A stretch of 64,000 nucleotides of DNA from Fragilariopsis cylindrus CCMP1102 (lineage: Eukaryota; Bacillariophyta; Bacillariophyceae; Bacillariales; Bacillariaceae), in the NCBI GenBank assembly GCA_900095095.1, contig FMBT01000405.1, forward strand, positions 62,001 through 126,000. The letters are read 5' to 3'. A program made the translations under genes and the position numbers. Positions within the stretch are counted from its first letter, which is position 1, and each line of letters begins with the position of its first letter. Of the stretch, positions 20,204 through 31,177 are shown piece after piece. The notes beneath the pieces are model-generated. The model was not told the origin of the DNA. It worked only from the letters and a program-made list of their open reading frames with translations, and did no database searches.

Positions 20204-23125
20204 ATGACATATAAAGAAACAAGAAAGATGAAACTTAAATCATTATTGCGTGGTGTCAGTGTCAAGACTGTGACAAATAAAGTACGGGGACGGGGCAGTA
20301 GAGGTGGTTATAATAAAGATGACAGTGAAGCTTTCCTGGATAACAACAACGATCGCAGCGCGTATGGTTGTAGTGATGAATATTCTGATTCGGATAATGA
20401 TAATATAGGAGATCCTGATGATTCTTCTAATTCTTCTGATTCTGATTCCGAGAATAGTGATAGAAAAAATGGTAATACTAATAGAAAAAATATGTTTAAG
20501 TCGACTATGAATTCCCTCAGCAGTGCCGTCAGTAATCGAAATTTGTTTCAACAAGTAGCAAATAACAAAAAAGATGATGGGACCGATCAACAAGAGGGGA
20601 GGATGATCAAAGACGACGACGACGACGACGACGACGATGATGATCATGATGGTGATGGCGAGGGAAACGAGAAGGAGAACATCGATCGTAGAAAGGGAAT
20701 GAACACAAAGAAAAGTAAGAAAAACAAAAGCACCCGGTTGAAGGCTGCTAAATTGAAGTCGACTATTGTCAATTCCCTCAGCCGCCGAAATCTATTCCAG
20801 CCACAAGGAGAAGGAAAAGAAGAAGAAGACAAAGATGAGTCCGATCAAAACGAAAAGGTCACCGAAGACAGTGATGTAGAGGATAAGGATGATGATAATG
20901 AGGAGGGGCGGGACAACAAAACCGATCGTAGAAAGGGAATGAAAACAAAGAAATCTAGGAGGAACAAAAGCACCCGGTTGAAAGCTTCTTCTGCTAAATT
21001 GAAGTCGACTATTGTCAATTCCCTCAGCCGCCGTAATCTGTTCCAGCCACAAGGAGAAGGAAAAGAAGACGAGAAGATCGCCGACGACAGTGATGTAGAG
21101 GATGAGGATGAGGATGATGAGGGAAAGGACCACAAAATCGATCGTAGAAAAGGAATGAAAACAAAGAAATCGAAGGACGAGGATGATGATGAGGAGGAGG
21201 AGGAGAAGGACAACAAAAAAACCGATCGTAGAAAGGGAATGAAAACAAAGAAATCGAAGAGAAACAAAAGTAGTAAGGTGATAGCTGCTAAACTGAAGTC
21301 GACTATTACTAACCTCAGCCGCAGGAATCTGTTCCAGCCACAAGGGGGAGCAGAAGAAGAAGACAAAGATGAGTCGACCGAGCAGCACCATGGGAAGATG
21401 ATCGAAGACAACGTTGAAGACAATGATATAGAGGATGAGGATGAGGAAGGGAAGGACAACAAATCCGGGGAGATGGACAACAAAACAGATCGTAGAAAGG
21501 GAATGAAAACTAAGAAATCTAAGAGAAAGAAAAGTAGCAAGGTGATTGCTGCTAAACTAAAGTCGACTATCACTAGCCTCAGCAGTCGGAATCTGTTTCA
21601 ACAAGTATCAGACGATGCTAATGATGATGTGGATGAGTCCGAGCATGAGGAGGAAGGGAAGAGCGAAAGCGGGGAGATGGATAAAATAAACTCTTTCTTT
21701 CTACAGCAAAAGGAAGGGCTACAAGAGAAGAAGGAAGAGGTAGTAGATGATGATGAGAATGCAGATGAAGTAATAGACAGTAATCCCGATAGTAGTAGTT
21801 CACTACGAGTAGACAGTAACCCCGATAGTAGCAGTTCACTACGACCTGATAATGAAGTTGAGAGTAGCAGCAACAACAAAAACAAAGATAGGAAAAAGAA
21901 AACCAGACGCAGCACATCATCCGGAACGAGAGATAATAATGAAAAGGAAAAAAGCAAGAAGAAACATCGGAGTAGTAGAAAAGGAAAGGAATCCTCATCT
22001 TCATCGAAGTCAAAGTCAAAGAAGACAAGGAGGAAGTCCACACGAAATCTCAACGATAAGGTGCTATCGAACGACAAGGATGTATGTCACGACAATGACG
22101 AAGATCGTAAAACTGATGATAAAGAAACAACTTATATTAACGATGCTATAGACGACGCTCTTTTCGATGATGAAGAAGGAGACGAGGACGAACCAGAAGA
22201 CAAAATAACCCATGAAATACATCTTGAATCATCAGCAGAACTAACGCTACCGCAATGTTCGGATACTCCTAGTCAATCCGATGATGTGATACCACCAACA
22301 GAAGACACAGCAGATGAAGCAACAGAAGTAGCCGATATCCCCATGTCAGAACGAACAGCAAGACGTAGACCAAGTAGTATGCGTAATCTCTCAAAGTCTT
22401 CGTCAAAAGCATCAGTATTGCCAATACTATCACTAGATGAGACACGTGCTCTAATGGATAAGAAAAAAAGAGCTATATCACTTCAAACTCCTAAACAAGC
22501 TTCCCAAAGAAAACTAGATCGTCAAGCCGCAAAGGATGCTATCCGAGGTAGTTCCGACCATGAAATTTCATTAATAAGTAGAGGTTCACAAAGATTACTA
22601 AAACGTCATGCCTCAAGTGACGGTATCTCGCGAAGAAGTTCAGAACGTGCATTGATGCCTCGATCAAGATCAAGTACAAGCAATGATAAATCCAAGAAGA
22701 ATACCTTGAATTCATCATCCTCGCTTCGTAATATGCGAAGTTCCGGCTCTGGTGATCGGCAACGAAGACGATCGTCAGCACGCGCCCCTGCTCTGATTAG
22801 TGTCGTCGAAGAAGATCGCCAACGTCGACGATCGTCTGTAGGAGGACACCATCTTACTAACAATAACAAAGGAAGTGAAAATAAGTCTCGTCGTAATAGT
22901 CAAAGAGGTGAACGAACGATAGGACCAGGATTAGGATTGAAACGAAACGATTCCGGCTCGTCCAATTCAAGTCATGATAGTCTCACTAAGAGCGAGCCAA
23001 TGGCACCAGCATCTGCACGTACCATCCTGAGAACCAGTAGCTACGGTGGTAACAATACTCGTTCAAGCGTTAGCAAACCAAATTCTGTAAAATTTGCACC
23101 AACTGTTAGCGTAAAACAATTTTGA
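20204..23125 (+). CDS. 973-residue highly charged repeat protein
   Basis: This is a single unbroken ORF from ATG 20204. Residues 1-100 begin MKLKSLLRGVSVK after a short leader and turn acidic. From about residue 95 to 465 five repeat units of 80-95 residues occur. Each has an acidic stretch, DRRKGMKTKKSKRNKS, AKLKSTIVNSLSRRNLFQ, then PQGEGKEEE or a variant; LSRRNLFQ-like cores are encoded near 20515, 20770, 21018, 21312 and 21575. One unit contains a second DRRKGMKTKKSK. The rest is Lys/Ser/Arg-rich with many RRxS-type sites, ending SVKFAPTVSVKQF. This end recalls the RFSPFVSVKK segment of the CLRGLE protein at 17225. The charge suggests a disordered nuclear or scaffold protein; no enzyme domain is seen. 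Function unknown. Confidence 0.8.
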   Translation: MTYKETRKMKLKSLLRGVSVKTVTNKVRGRGSRGGYNKDDSEAFLDNNNDRSAYGCSDEYSDSDNDNIGDPDDSSNSSDSDSENSDRKNGNTNRKNMFKSTMNSLSSAVSNRNLFQQVANNKKDDGTDQQEGRMIKDDDDDDDDDDDHDGDGEGNEKENIDRRKGMNTKKSKKNKSTRLKAAKLKSTIVNSLSRRNLFQPQGEGKEEEDKDESDQNEKVTEDSDVEDKDDDNEEGRDNKTDRRKGMKTKKSRRNKSTRLKASSAKLKSTIVNSLSRRNLFQPQGEGKEDEKIADDSDVEDEDEDDEGKDHKIDRRKGMKTKKSKDEDDDEEEEEKDNKKTDRRKGMKTKKSKRNKSSKVIAAKLKSTITNLSRRNLFQPQGGAEEEDKDESTEQHHGKMIEDNVEDNDIEDEDEEGKDNKSGEMDNKTDRRKGMKTKKSKRKKSSKVIAAKLKSTITSLSSRNLFQQVSDDANDDVDESEHEEEGKSESGEMDKINSFFLQQKEGLQEKKEEVVDDDENADEVIDSNPDSSSSLRVDSNPDSSSSLRPDNEVESSSNNKNKDRKKKTRRSTSSGTRDNNEKEKSKKKHRSSRKGKESSSSSKSKSKKTRRKSTRNLNDKVLSNDKDVCHDNDEDRKTDDKETTYINDAIDDALFDDEEGDEDEPEDKITHEIHLESSAELTLPQCSDTPSQSDDVIPPTEDTADEATEVADIPMSERTARRRPSSMRNLSKSSSKASVLPILSLDETRALMDKKKRAISLQTPKQASQRKLDRQAAKDAIRGSSDHEISLISRGSQRLLKRHASSDGISRRSSERALMPRSRSSTSNDKSKKNTLNSSSSLRNMRSSGSGDRQRRRSSARAPALISVVEEDRQRRRSSVGGHHLTNNNKGSENKSRRNSQRGERTIGPGLGLKRNDSGSSNSSHDSLTKSEPMAPASARTILRTSSYGGNNTRSSVSKPNSVKFAPTVSVKQF

Positions 23126-23645
23126 GTAACTACAATCGACTAGTTTTGTAGTAGCTATTCAACGCATTGAAAGCACCCAATCTCGAGAAATAAACTTCCA
23201 ACAATAATAATGGAAATGATAATAAAGTAATATTTAAAGTTTATATAAGTTTTCTATGTTGTTGTTGTCCTTGCTGTTGTTATTTGAATTATATCTATAA
23301 TGGTGGGATGTTACTATTCGTACAGTACTCAATGTTACATTATAACCGGTTTTATTTGAGCCATGATTGTTTGTTGTGCTTCTATTCATTACATTACTTT
23401 TGGGGGGGGATGCTTTTGGGGGTGGGGGGGGGTGTTTCTCTTTGGACTTTGATTTCAAAATTGTGGAATAAGGGTAGCAATAGGATAAGACATTCGGATC
23501 ACCTCAACCTGTACGTATAACGAGCTCCATCCATCCATCCATCATTCATATACGGCACGGGTCAGGTATCTCAAACATGGATCAACACGAAGAAGAACTC
23601 TTCATTCGATAACTCACTATCGTGTTATATCGTACACTGTGTATG
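23126..23645. other. Convergent intergenic spacer with G-runs
   Basis: This 520-bp spacer lies between convergent genes. It contains AATAAA-like sequences near 23189 and 23221 that could act as polyadenylation signals, a G-run cluster (23401-23432) and a TACAGTA at 23324. Confidence 0.5.
23401..23432 (+). repeat. G-run cluster, possible G-quadruplex
   Basis: Runs of eight, five and nine G are separated by ATGCTTTT and T. They could supply four or more G-tracts on the plus strand, and lie in the shared 3' region of two convergent genes. Confidence 0.6.
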
Positions 23646-24605
23646 CTATGCTGTTATTTGACTCACTCCCTTTATTTGCGTATGTAACAATGGTTGTTCA
23701 GTGACAGTCGTTGCTGATGATGATGCCGTCGTTGTTGTTACTTTTATATTTATATCCTTATTATTTTGATCATGATCATGATTTGACCCACTCAATGATT
23801 CTTGTAAACAACTGAACGATGATGATACATTGTCGATGATACTTTTAGTAGTAGTATATTTACTATTATTATTTGGAGTTGTTGTTTTGGGTGATTTCAA
23901 ATCATATAATCTTGTTATAGCTCGATGAGTTGGTGAATATATCTTACTATAAAAAGCTTTTGTATGTGTCTTCAATGCTGCTGGTTTTAGTGGATGAACA
24001 TTGCTCCTCTTTTTCTTCGTTTCTTCTTCTTCAGTGGCAGCACTGTTACGTGTATCATCGTCATCACAATTTTCTACCTGAGAGGATGATGATGGATTAC
24101 GTCCATCCGCTGATGAGGAGTGTGGAGATGATAATGACGATATATCATTATCAATAAAGTCATCATCGTCACAAAAACATTGGTATACCACTAAAGGTTT
24201 AGTAGCAACAGATGATTTCCAACTTTCTTGAAATGGTGAGGATGATAGATTGTTGGCGTTACTGTCGCTGTTACTACCGCTGCACGTACCAGCTGTAGCA
24301 GTTGTGGTTGTACTGTATATAACCTCCACACCTTGATATAATGCTTGATTTGCAACGGAACCACAATTGTATGCAGAATCAACAACTGCTGCACTATCAC
24401 ATCTATAAACAGAATCGAATATTTTTTTCAATGTCCCAAACGTATTAGATGATATTCCAAATGATTCATAATTAGAATCTCCAGCAACTGATGATGCTAA
24501 CGATGCTGATGAATTTGATGACATAGCTGCAGGTACTGATGAGTATGACATGCTGTTGTTGCTATGATGACGGCTGCCTTGATCTTCTTTTTGTAGGTAT
24601 GACAT
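23646..24605 (-). CDS. Ser/Thr/Asn-rich protein of unknown function
   Basis: The unbroken ORF is 319 residues. It is dominated by Ser, Asn, Asp and Thr, with short ordered-looking pieces: SNTFGTLKKIFDSVYRCDSA, ATKPLVVYQCFCDDDDFIDN, and KAFYSKIYSPTHRAITRLYD. No signal peptide or membrane segment is seen. Upstream, 24608-24720 is a CAA/CAG-like triplet tract on the same strand. No family is recognised. It is convergent with the 973-residue protein gene. Confidence 0.6.
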   Translation of the reverse strand: MSYLQKEDQGSRHHSNNSMSYSSVPAAMSSNSSASLASSVAGDSNYESFGISSNTFGTLKKIFDSVYRCDSAAVVDSAYNCGSVANQALYQGVEVIYSTTTTATAGTCSGSNSDSNANNLSSSPFQESWKSSVATKPLVVYQCFCDDDDFIDNDISSLSSPHSSSADGRNPSSSSQVENCDDDDTRNSAATEEEETKKKRSNVHPLKPAALKTHTKAFYSKIYSPTHRAITRLYDLKSPKTTTPNNNSKYTTTKSIIDNVSSSFSCLQESLSGSNHDHDQNNKDINIKVTTTTASSSATTVTEQPLLHTQIKGVSQITA

Positions 24606-25572
24606 TGCTGTTGCTGGTTCTAGTCTGTTGTCGTTGCCGTTGTCGTTGTCGTTGCTGTTGTCGTTGCTGATGCTGTTGCTCTTGCTATTGTCCTTTCTGT
24701 TGTCGTTGCTATTGCAGTCTGATGGTAAAAAAGCAAAGCTTTCTTTTCCTGGTTACGTTAGGTATTTCTTTTCCTCAATTTTCCTTGATTATGAGAACAA
24801 TGATGATCGGATCAAGTCAAGATTTTAACATGTTATCGGTTGAAACAGAGAATTTGAAAGAAAATCAAAGAATTGGAAGAAAGAATATGAGATACAGCTG
24901 GGATACATTTTGTCCATTGCAATCATATAGACAGAAAGAGTATCTCATTTTTTTGTTCTATGTACTATCGGAGAATGTGACCATCAAACGTACTAACCGT
25001 TGAAAAATCTCGCTGACAAAATAATTACAGTAATCATTTTGTAAGGGTGAGAAAGGTGCGCGATGTGTGAATGAATATCAAAAAAAAAGGTATGATATCA
25101 TGTTGTACGTACAAAATAGTACAAAAAGAACACATCCTCGCTCCTTCCATTTTCATAGTAAAATCCATATCACAAAACAGACGGTTTGGTATTTAAAGGC
25201 TCTCACTTGAAGTTCATTGAAGATTCTTTATCTATCGAACACATACAAAAATAGAGGTGCACCAGATAGACGATTTTTACAGTACTGTACAGGTATATGA
25301 GATTTTCAGAAGAATCCCTGTTCCCCGTGTCAAAAGTACGTCCCTTGTAGCAATTGAATGAAACCAACGGACGCACCGAGAACTTTCTTTTGCGACAGGT
25401 AGGCACTAACGTTAATATACATAGACGAGGATATTAAAACTGCCGTCCACGTCTTATCGAAAACAGCAATACGTTTCAAACGCCGCTTCGTACAGTATCA
25501 TCTCTGACGGTATTCTATTGAAAGCAAACTCAATAATACTCGTGCAGGTTGTACTTGTTGCTCGTGTGAGAC
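24606..25572. other. Divergent intergenic region with triplet repeat
   Basis: 24608-24720 is a GTT/GTC/GCT triplet tract. The remainder lacks convincing ORFs. TACAGTA/TACTGTA heptamers occur at 25026, 25278, 25283 (overlapping) and 25491. Confidence 0.5.
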
Positions 25573-26774
25573 ATGTCATACGTCCCCCTCACAAGCGTCG
25601 AATCGGTAAAGCAGGTCCAGGCGCTGCTGCTACTGCTACTGCTACTGCTGCTTCTACCAATAATAAAAGCGGAAGCAATAATGCATCCAAGTCTAAGTAT
25701 ACTACAAACGCCAACCGCTGTCACCCCCAACAACAACAAACAACAACAACAGCAACAAGAATGCCATCGCAATCGCCGCCACCGCTGCTAATACACTACT
25801 TTTTTTGTAAAGCATTTTCATTTATACGATGTATTAATCTGAAAAACCGTCCGGAACAATATGATAAATTTTTACATTACGCTGAATGTCGAATTGGTTC
25901 TGAATTTATAAAAAAACTAAAACGATTTGATGCAATTAATGGGAAAGAAATACTTGTTCCGTCATCGTTATCGTCATCGTTATCAAGTTTAGATTTTGTA
26001 GATGATGTTGCGTTAGAATGGGATACAACACAAAATTCATTATGGGACCGACACGTAAAGCCTGGATTGATACGACAAATGGCACCAGGTGAAATTGGTT
26101 GTGCATTATCTCATATTTCACTATGGAAAGAACTTGTTACGATGGTAGCAGATGAAAAAAAAGAACACGAACATAATGAACAACAACAAGAACAAGAAAA
26201 AGAACAAATAGTAGTAGAACAACAAAGTTCGATGCTCATATTTGAAGATGATGCTGCGTTTCTTTGGTAATGGTGGAAATAGTAATGCTAGTAATAATGC
26301 TAATGTTAATGATCGATTCCTTCGTGCATTCGAAAAAGCAATCAAATATTACCAAAAGATTGGGATGTATTTTACTTAGGATTTTCTGATCGTGGTGAAC
26401 GTAAAGATGTGATTGATTCATCAGTATTATCGTCATCATCAACATCGTCCTTATCAACTTCTTCGGGTGAGAATCTTATTAATGACGATACCAGTAGTAA
26501 TCTTGTGGTGCATATATTCACACCAACCTATGGATTTCATACACATGCATATGCAATAAGAAAATCTGCTGCAAAGAAATTACTACATAATCTACCCGTT
26601 GTTGGACCGATTGATGTATGGCTTGCTGATAATGAATGGTTCGGTTTGAATGTATATTGTTCTATTGTTGCCAATGAAGGTTATAAGCATACTGGTTCAC
26701 CACTTGTTTATCAAGATCGGAGTATGATTGTTAGTGGTAAAGGAAAGAGTAGTGTCGGTCAATCTGGTCGGTGA
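25573..26774 (+). CDS. GT25-like glycosyltransferase, several frame breaks
   Basis: Conserved parts of the GT25 family (LPS-type and procollagen-type glycosyltransferases) appear in order: FIRCINLKNRPEQYDKF, LKRFDAINGKEI, MAPGEIGCALSHISLW, MLIFEDDA (the acidic metal/nucleotide-sugar motif), DWDVFYLGFSDRG, and PTYGFHTHAYAIRKSAAKKL with LPVVGPIDVWL. The N-terminus is in another frame: ATG 25573 gives a Leu-rich signal or membrane segment (VQALLLLLLLLLLLPI), fitting a Golgi or ER type II enzyme. Breaks fall near 25740, 26260 and 26350. The family transfers a sugar, often galactose, from a nucleotide sugar to a protein or glycan; the acceptor is unknown here. It is either a pseudogene or, more likely given similar breaks elsewhere, affected by assembly indels. 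Confidence 0.75.
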
Positions 26775-28562
26775 CAATAAATTCTAAAAAAAAAAAGTCT
26801 GAAACATTCAAAACAAGAAACCACACAAAGCGTACGGTACATAAAGTACAAGGATGACAAGAAAGCGGATCCGTTTCACTTATGCATTGACTATAATATA
26901 ACTCTTGACTCAGCTTGACTCGAATGCGTTTTCTATAATTGCAGAATTACTAATACCACGCACGTGGTTTATCTAGTAGACCATGGCGATAATATGAGGA
27001 GGATGGAATCACCGACCGCTGATTCGTTGTACCATCTTCGCTACTATACCACCACTACCATCACTATAGTATTGGAAACAGAATTAGAATATGCTTTATT
27101 CGAAAAAGATTATTCATTCGACGAGGCCCAACGATACTAAGAATGGTAGATATAATATAGCATACCTCACGACAAAAAGAAGAAGAAACAAATATAGATA
27201 AAAATCTCTTGAAGACATTATATATTTTTTGACTATGCTTTACTCCTATTTTAAATGAATGATCATTCCATTTATGTATTCAAAAACCATACCTATTTTT
27301 ATTCAAATGAACGTGCAGTATCAGAGTAGGCGCATACCTACCCTCCGTACAATCCGATTGGAAGCCTGCACGTACCGTCAGCAGGCAATTACATTGTACG
27401 CCTTTTCAATTGGATCAAGCCATTTATAGTGTGCAATAAGATGTAATGATGGCAACGCCGACGATCAAATGAAAAAAAGAACCTAGAATTGAATAGGTAG
27501 TTGTCTTCTTCAAATGACTGTACATTGCATGAAGGCTACGAAACCATCGCTCGATTATACAGTATTTCGAATGTATTGAGGTCGTCGAGATCAATTTGTG
27601 AGTAGCAATGACATCACAGTCCGTCCGTTTACCCGAATCACTCTTGAAGATTCGCGCAAAGCATACTAGAAGTAGGATACGTAGATAAGATTCGTAGGTA
27701 GAGTAAGATAGTAACCTTATGACGATCCAGTACTTCCTCCGTGCAAGCGCGATAATATTGAATGCGCTAATTGTTTTAGCTTGCATTAGAGCATTAAATA
27801 TTATGGCTCTTACCGTATCCCCGTGCAGTGAGGAAGTATTCATAGGACCATATGTAGGTCACAAAGCAAAAAAATAGTGCCTCGATTACATACTGTAGGT
27901 GCAGACCAGCCGAGACGGCGCACGTGAATTTGGTGAAGTAGATTGATTGGGGTTAATGATTCCTTCGAATTCCAATTACTACCCGGTACAGTATTTTGTG
28001 CTTCAAGTACCACAGAAAAGGAAGCGAATGACATTTAATCATTTTCTTTTGTCCTGATTTCTAATTGAATTGAACGGAAATTTTTTTATGTCGGGGTGAG
28101 CCTTTTAAGCGAAGGTGTCGTCAAAGAGAGTTGTGCGTCGCAACTACTGTAGTTAGAATCCATAAGCATTATGAACTGCTGCTATCACTATTTGTTTGTA
28201 ATGTTTAAAAAACATAGGCTTGAACATTCGTACATTCTGTTTGTATGATTTGCCTACAGTTCTAGTGGAGTAATTGTGAATGAATCAAGAACTATACATA
28301 CCTTACTGGCTAGCTACCAAAACTATGGAGTTGGATACATATCTAGTAGTCAGTGTGCATTAATAGTCCTGTAAAAAATAGATAATATATGTTACTGTAG
28401 TGTGTTCATGAGATGTATATGTATTACATTTAGATCAAATATGTATGGAATCGTTATGAAGTGAGTGTGTTTGTGTTTGTGTGTACGTATATGTTTCTTG
28501 ATTAGAAAGATGAGGAAAAGTCTGTGTGGACTTTTATGTGTTGGTTCATAATGATCGTGCAG
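26775..28562. other. Intergenic region
   Basis: No convincing gene. Two minus-strand ORFs (27424-27843 and 27840-28034) are open but show no recognisable domain. TACAGTA/TACTGTA heptamers occur at about 27557, 27891, 27984, 28145 and 28392, one of the denser clusters in the window. Confidence 0.4.
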
Positions 28563-28910
28563 TTAAGTTGATGATGCCTCTGTATCACTGCACGGAGGAA
28601 GTACGGTATTCCTTATCTCAGATGTAGTCGTAGTTGATGGCAAATAGTAGTTGTTGTTGTCGTCGTCACCACCATCCAGTATTGATAATGCTTTTGAGAG
28701 AATTAATAAGGATCGTGATGATGACGATGATGCTGATGCTGATGATGATGCTGATGACGTTTCTTGAGGAAGATCGTCGTCATTATTAAAGCTACTGCTG
28801 CTCATATCAAAAAGTATAGAAGGAAGAATCTTATTTAGCGAACATCTTTTGATAGGAGTAGTACAATTGCTACTACCGTTACCAATAGTAGAAGTTGTGC
28901 AGTTATTCAT
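28563..28910 (-). CDS. Small Ser-rich hypothetical protein
   Basis: The ORF is 115 residues with a proper ATG. It begins MNNCTTSTIGNGSSNCTTP and contains a Ser/Ala run and a DDDLPQET segment. Composition matches other genes in the window, but no domain is seen. It could be a short disordered protein or a chance triplet-repeat ORF. Confidence 0.35.
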   Translation of the reverse strand: MNNCTTSTIGNGSSNCTTPIKRCSLNKILPSILFDMSSSSFNNDDDLPQETSSASSSASASSSSSRSLLILSKALSILDGGDDDNNNYYLPSTTTTSEIRNTVLPPCSDTEASST

Positions 28911-30568
28911 GGTGCTGTTATTCCTTTTTTGTCAATCGATTTTTGATAGTAATAATTGGGTCGCCGTCGTTTTATGTTATGTTGTGTTGTGTTGTGTTGT
29001 GTTGTGTTATCTTGTTTTATACTTTAGAAGATTGGTATAATGAATGAATGCATGCAGAAGGTGAGAACAAAACAAAAACCTTTATTAAGCAGATTTTGAG
29101 AAAGCGAATATAGATATGATGCTGAGGAAAGTGCAGATGAGATGGGGTCGTCTGATTACATACGAACGCAGATTATTATTTATGAGAGAACGGACCAATC
29201 TTTCTGCCAACGAAGCAAGCTTTTGATATATTAAATTGGATAAGAAATGAATTGAAGGAACTTAATTGTGAGCGTCTCCATCAACGATGTAGTAGACTTA
29301 CCTTTATTGAAGTGATGAAAATCAAAGAGAATGAATGATAAGATCTTACAACAGTGCGTCGTGTGTCGATCAATTGTTGTTACTTTGTTTTGTTTTTATG
29401 AATGAAGTGCAGAGAAGGTGAACAACTGTGGCGATTAATCATTGAATTCACTTGTTACAAAGTAAAGTCATCAATTATTGCAATATTATAAAGAATGATG
29501 TTCTTCCTGCAACGTGATATCATTAGTAGGGCTCAATAATTAATTATCAATAAGAATCAGATCAATTATATTGTACACACATTATGTGCGTTCAAATACA
29601 CGTGTACTAAGTGTTAGTACTTCACTTCTGTGCAATGAAGACCGCATTGCGCTACTCGGGCTCTCTAAACAAGAATTTTATCAATGGATCACAACCAATA
29701 TTTACGATCAAAATATTTAGGAATAAGGCGAGGAATAAGCATTTGTGAGGCGATGTGCGAATTCGGGGCTACTGTATTTTGTACTACTCATTGTATTAGC
29801 GTTACGCAAGTGTGTTTTAAGCGCGTCGTTCATTGTTTTACGCGTGTCATATGCGGTCCACCATGAATTTCTACATCGACGCACAGTAGTCGGAGATGTC
29901 ATTCGAATCATTCTTTTTGGCCTATCGTCGTCGTCTTCGCTTGAACTGTAAAAAGAATTTGATTGGTGCAGTAACCACAGTGACAGACAGTCCTCGGAGT
30001 TGTACGATAGAGTTCTTATTCTATGGCTGTCGACGTCGCTTTTCGCTCTACTTGAACAATTATTTTAGTACGTGTCTAATTCGTCTTTTTTCATTACTAG
30101 AGTAGTAAGTTAGCGACTGGATCGCGTGCGTGCGTTCGTTTTCTCATCCGTCTTCCTACCAAGAAGCAAATCTAAAAATCTACTGTAGAGAAAGAATAAT
30201 GAGATGTGAGATGATGATGTCGTCATTCAAATCACACTCCGAAGTCAAAACACAAATCTTATTTCATATCCGAAGCAGTAACTTCACGTTACACAACTAG
30301 CAACGCGGTTGCACTATTCTTGTTTGATTTTACAACATCATAACATCAACCCTTCGCACTCATCCTTTTAGGCAGAAGTGTTAGTTGTTTGGCTCACAAA
30401 TGAATAAATAAATAAATAATCGAAACAAGAAACAAAACACACATACGTTTACAGTATTCGAACAATATTAAATCTCTCTATCTCTCTCCCTCTCTCGAGA
30501 TAACTATACGTGCGTAATAAAAACAAAAGATTTTACACAATCAAGCATTCAATAATCAATATAATACA
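28911..30568. other. Intergenic region
   Basis: It contains a GTTGT pentanucleotide tract (about 28976-29008) and TACTGTA/TACAGTA at 29768, 30181 and 30450. Overlapping short ORFs near 29684-29951 on both strands show no recognisable feature. A TC-rich tract lies at 30476-30497. Confidence 0.4.
28976..29008. repeat. GTTGT pentanucleotide repeat
   Basis: About six tandem copies of GTTGT with small variation. Confidence 0.8.
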
Positions 30569-31177
30569 ATGTCATTATTATATGATCATAAAACCAACAC
30601 CAATGATTGTCATGTACTGCTTGACGATAATAATAGCGTTGATGATGTCAGTGACAGTATCTTATTACGTATCCCACTATTAATATTTACATCATGCCTT
30701 ACAAATTCTATCATTAGATTCATGCTTAAAAGTATGATAGAAATTATTTTTTGTTCAATACCGAAACAACAACAACAAGAAGATGGAACCTTCAATAATA
30801 AATGGCGTCCATCATTACAATCAATCACAGAAGAAGAGGAAGAAGAGGACGAGGATCTCATCTTCCGTCAAGAACCAGAAAAAGAAGAGAAAAAAGAATC
30901 ATCACAAATAATGAAGGCAACATCCCAGAAGGAAAATGATATGCTTACAGCAGCAGCAGCAGCAGTATTCTCATTCTCATCAGCATCATCATCCAATAAC
31001 AAGGCATTATTATCATCATCATCGTCTATTGCTGTTCCCATTCATACGATACTATCAAATCGGTTTACACTTTTACGGTTACAATCACGATCATTATTAC
31101 GATTCAATCAAGCATTCCTCTTACTGAACTGTTGTTCGAAATTCGAAATATCAACTTTTGATATCGAACTAAACTAA
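30569..31177 (+). CDS. Hypothetical protein with hydrophobic N-terminal half
   Basis: The ORF is 202 residues from ATG 30569. A hydrophobic segment (about residues 31-62, ILLRIPLLIFTSCLTNSIIR and following) could be one long or two short membrane helices. An acidic Glu-rich stretch follows, then Ala and Ser runs and a basic, Leu-rich end (RFTLLRLQSRSLLRFNQAFL). No family is recognised. The frame is intact. Confidence 0.45.
   Translation: MSLLYDHKTNTNDCHVLLDDNNSVDDVSDSILLRIPLLIFTSCLTNSIIRFMLKSMIEIIFCSIPKQQQQEDGTFNNKWRPSLQSITEEEEEEDEDLIFRQEPEKEEKKESSQIMKATSQKENDMLTAAAAAVFSFSSASSSNNKALLSSSSSIAVPIHTILSNRFTLLRLQSRSLLRFNQAFLLLNCCSKFEISTFDIELN

Noticed and set aside
20243-22077. Long minus-strand ORFs rich in Phe, Leu and Ser
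   Set aside because: They are mirror images of the acidic and Lys/Ser repeats of the plus-strand 973-residue protein.
24628-24828. Leu/Ser-rich ORF
   Set aside because: It is the complement of a CAA/CAG-type triplet tract with no other support.
27424-28034. Two adjacent minus-strand ORFs
   Set aside because: They are open but have no domain, no consistent composition and no intron linking them; not strong enough to call.
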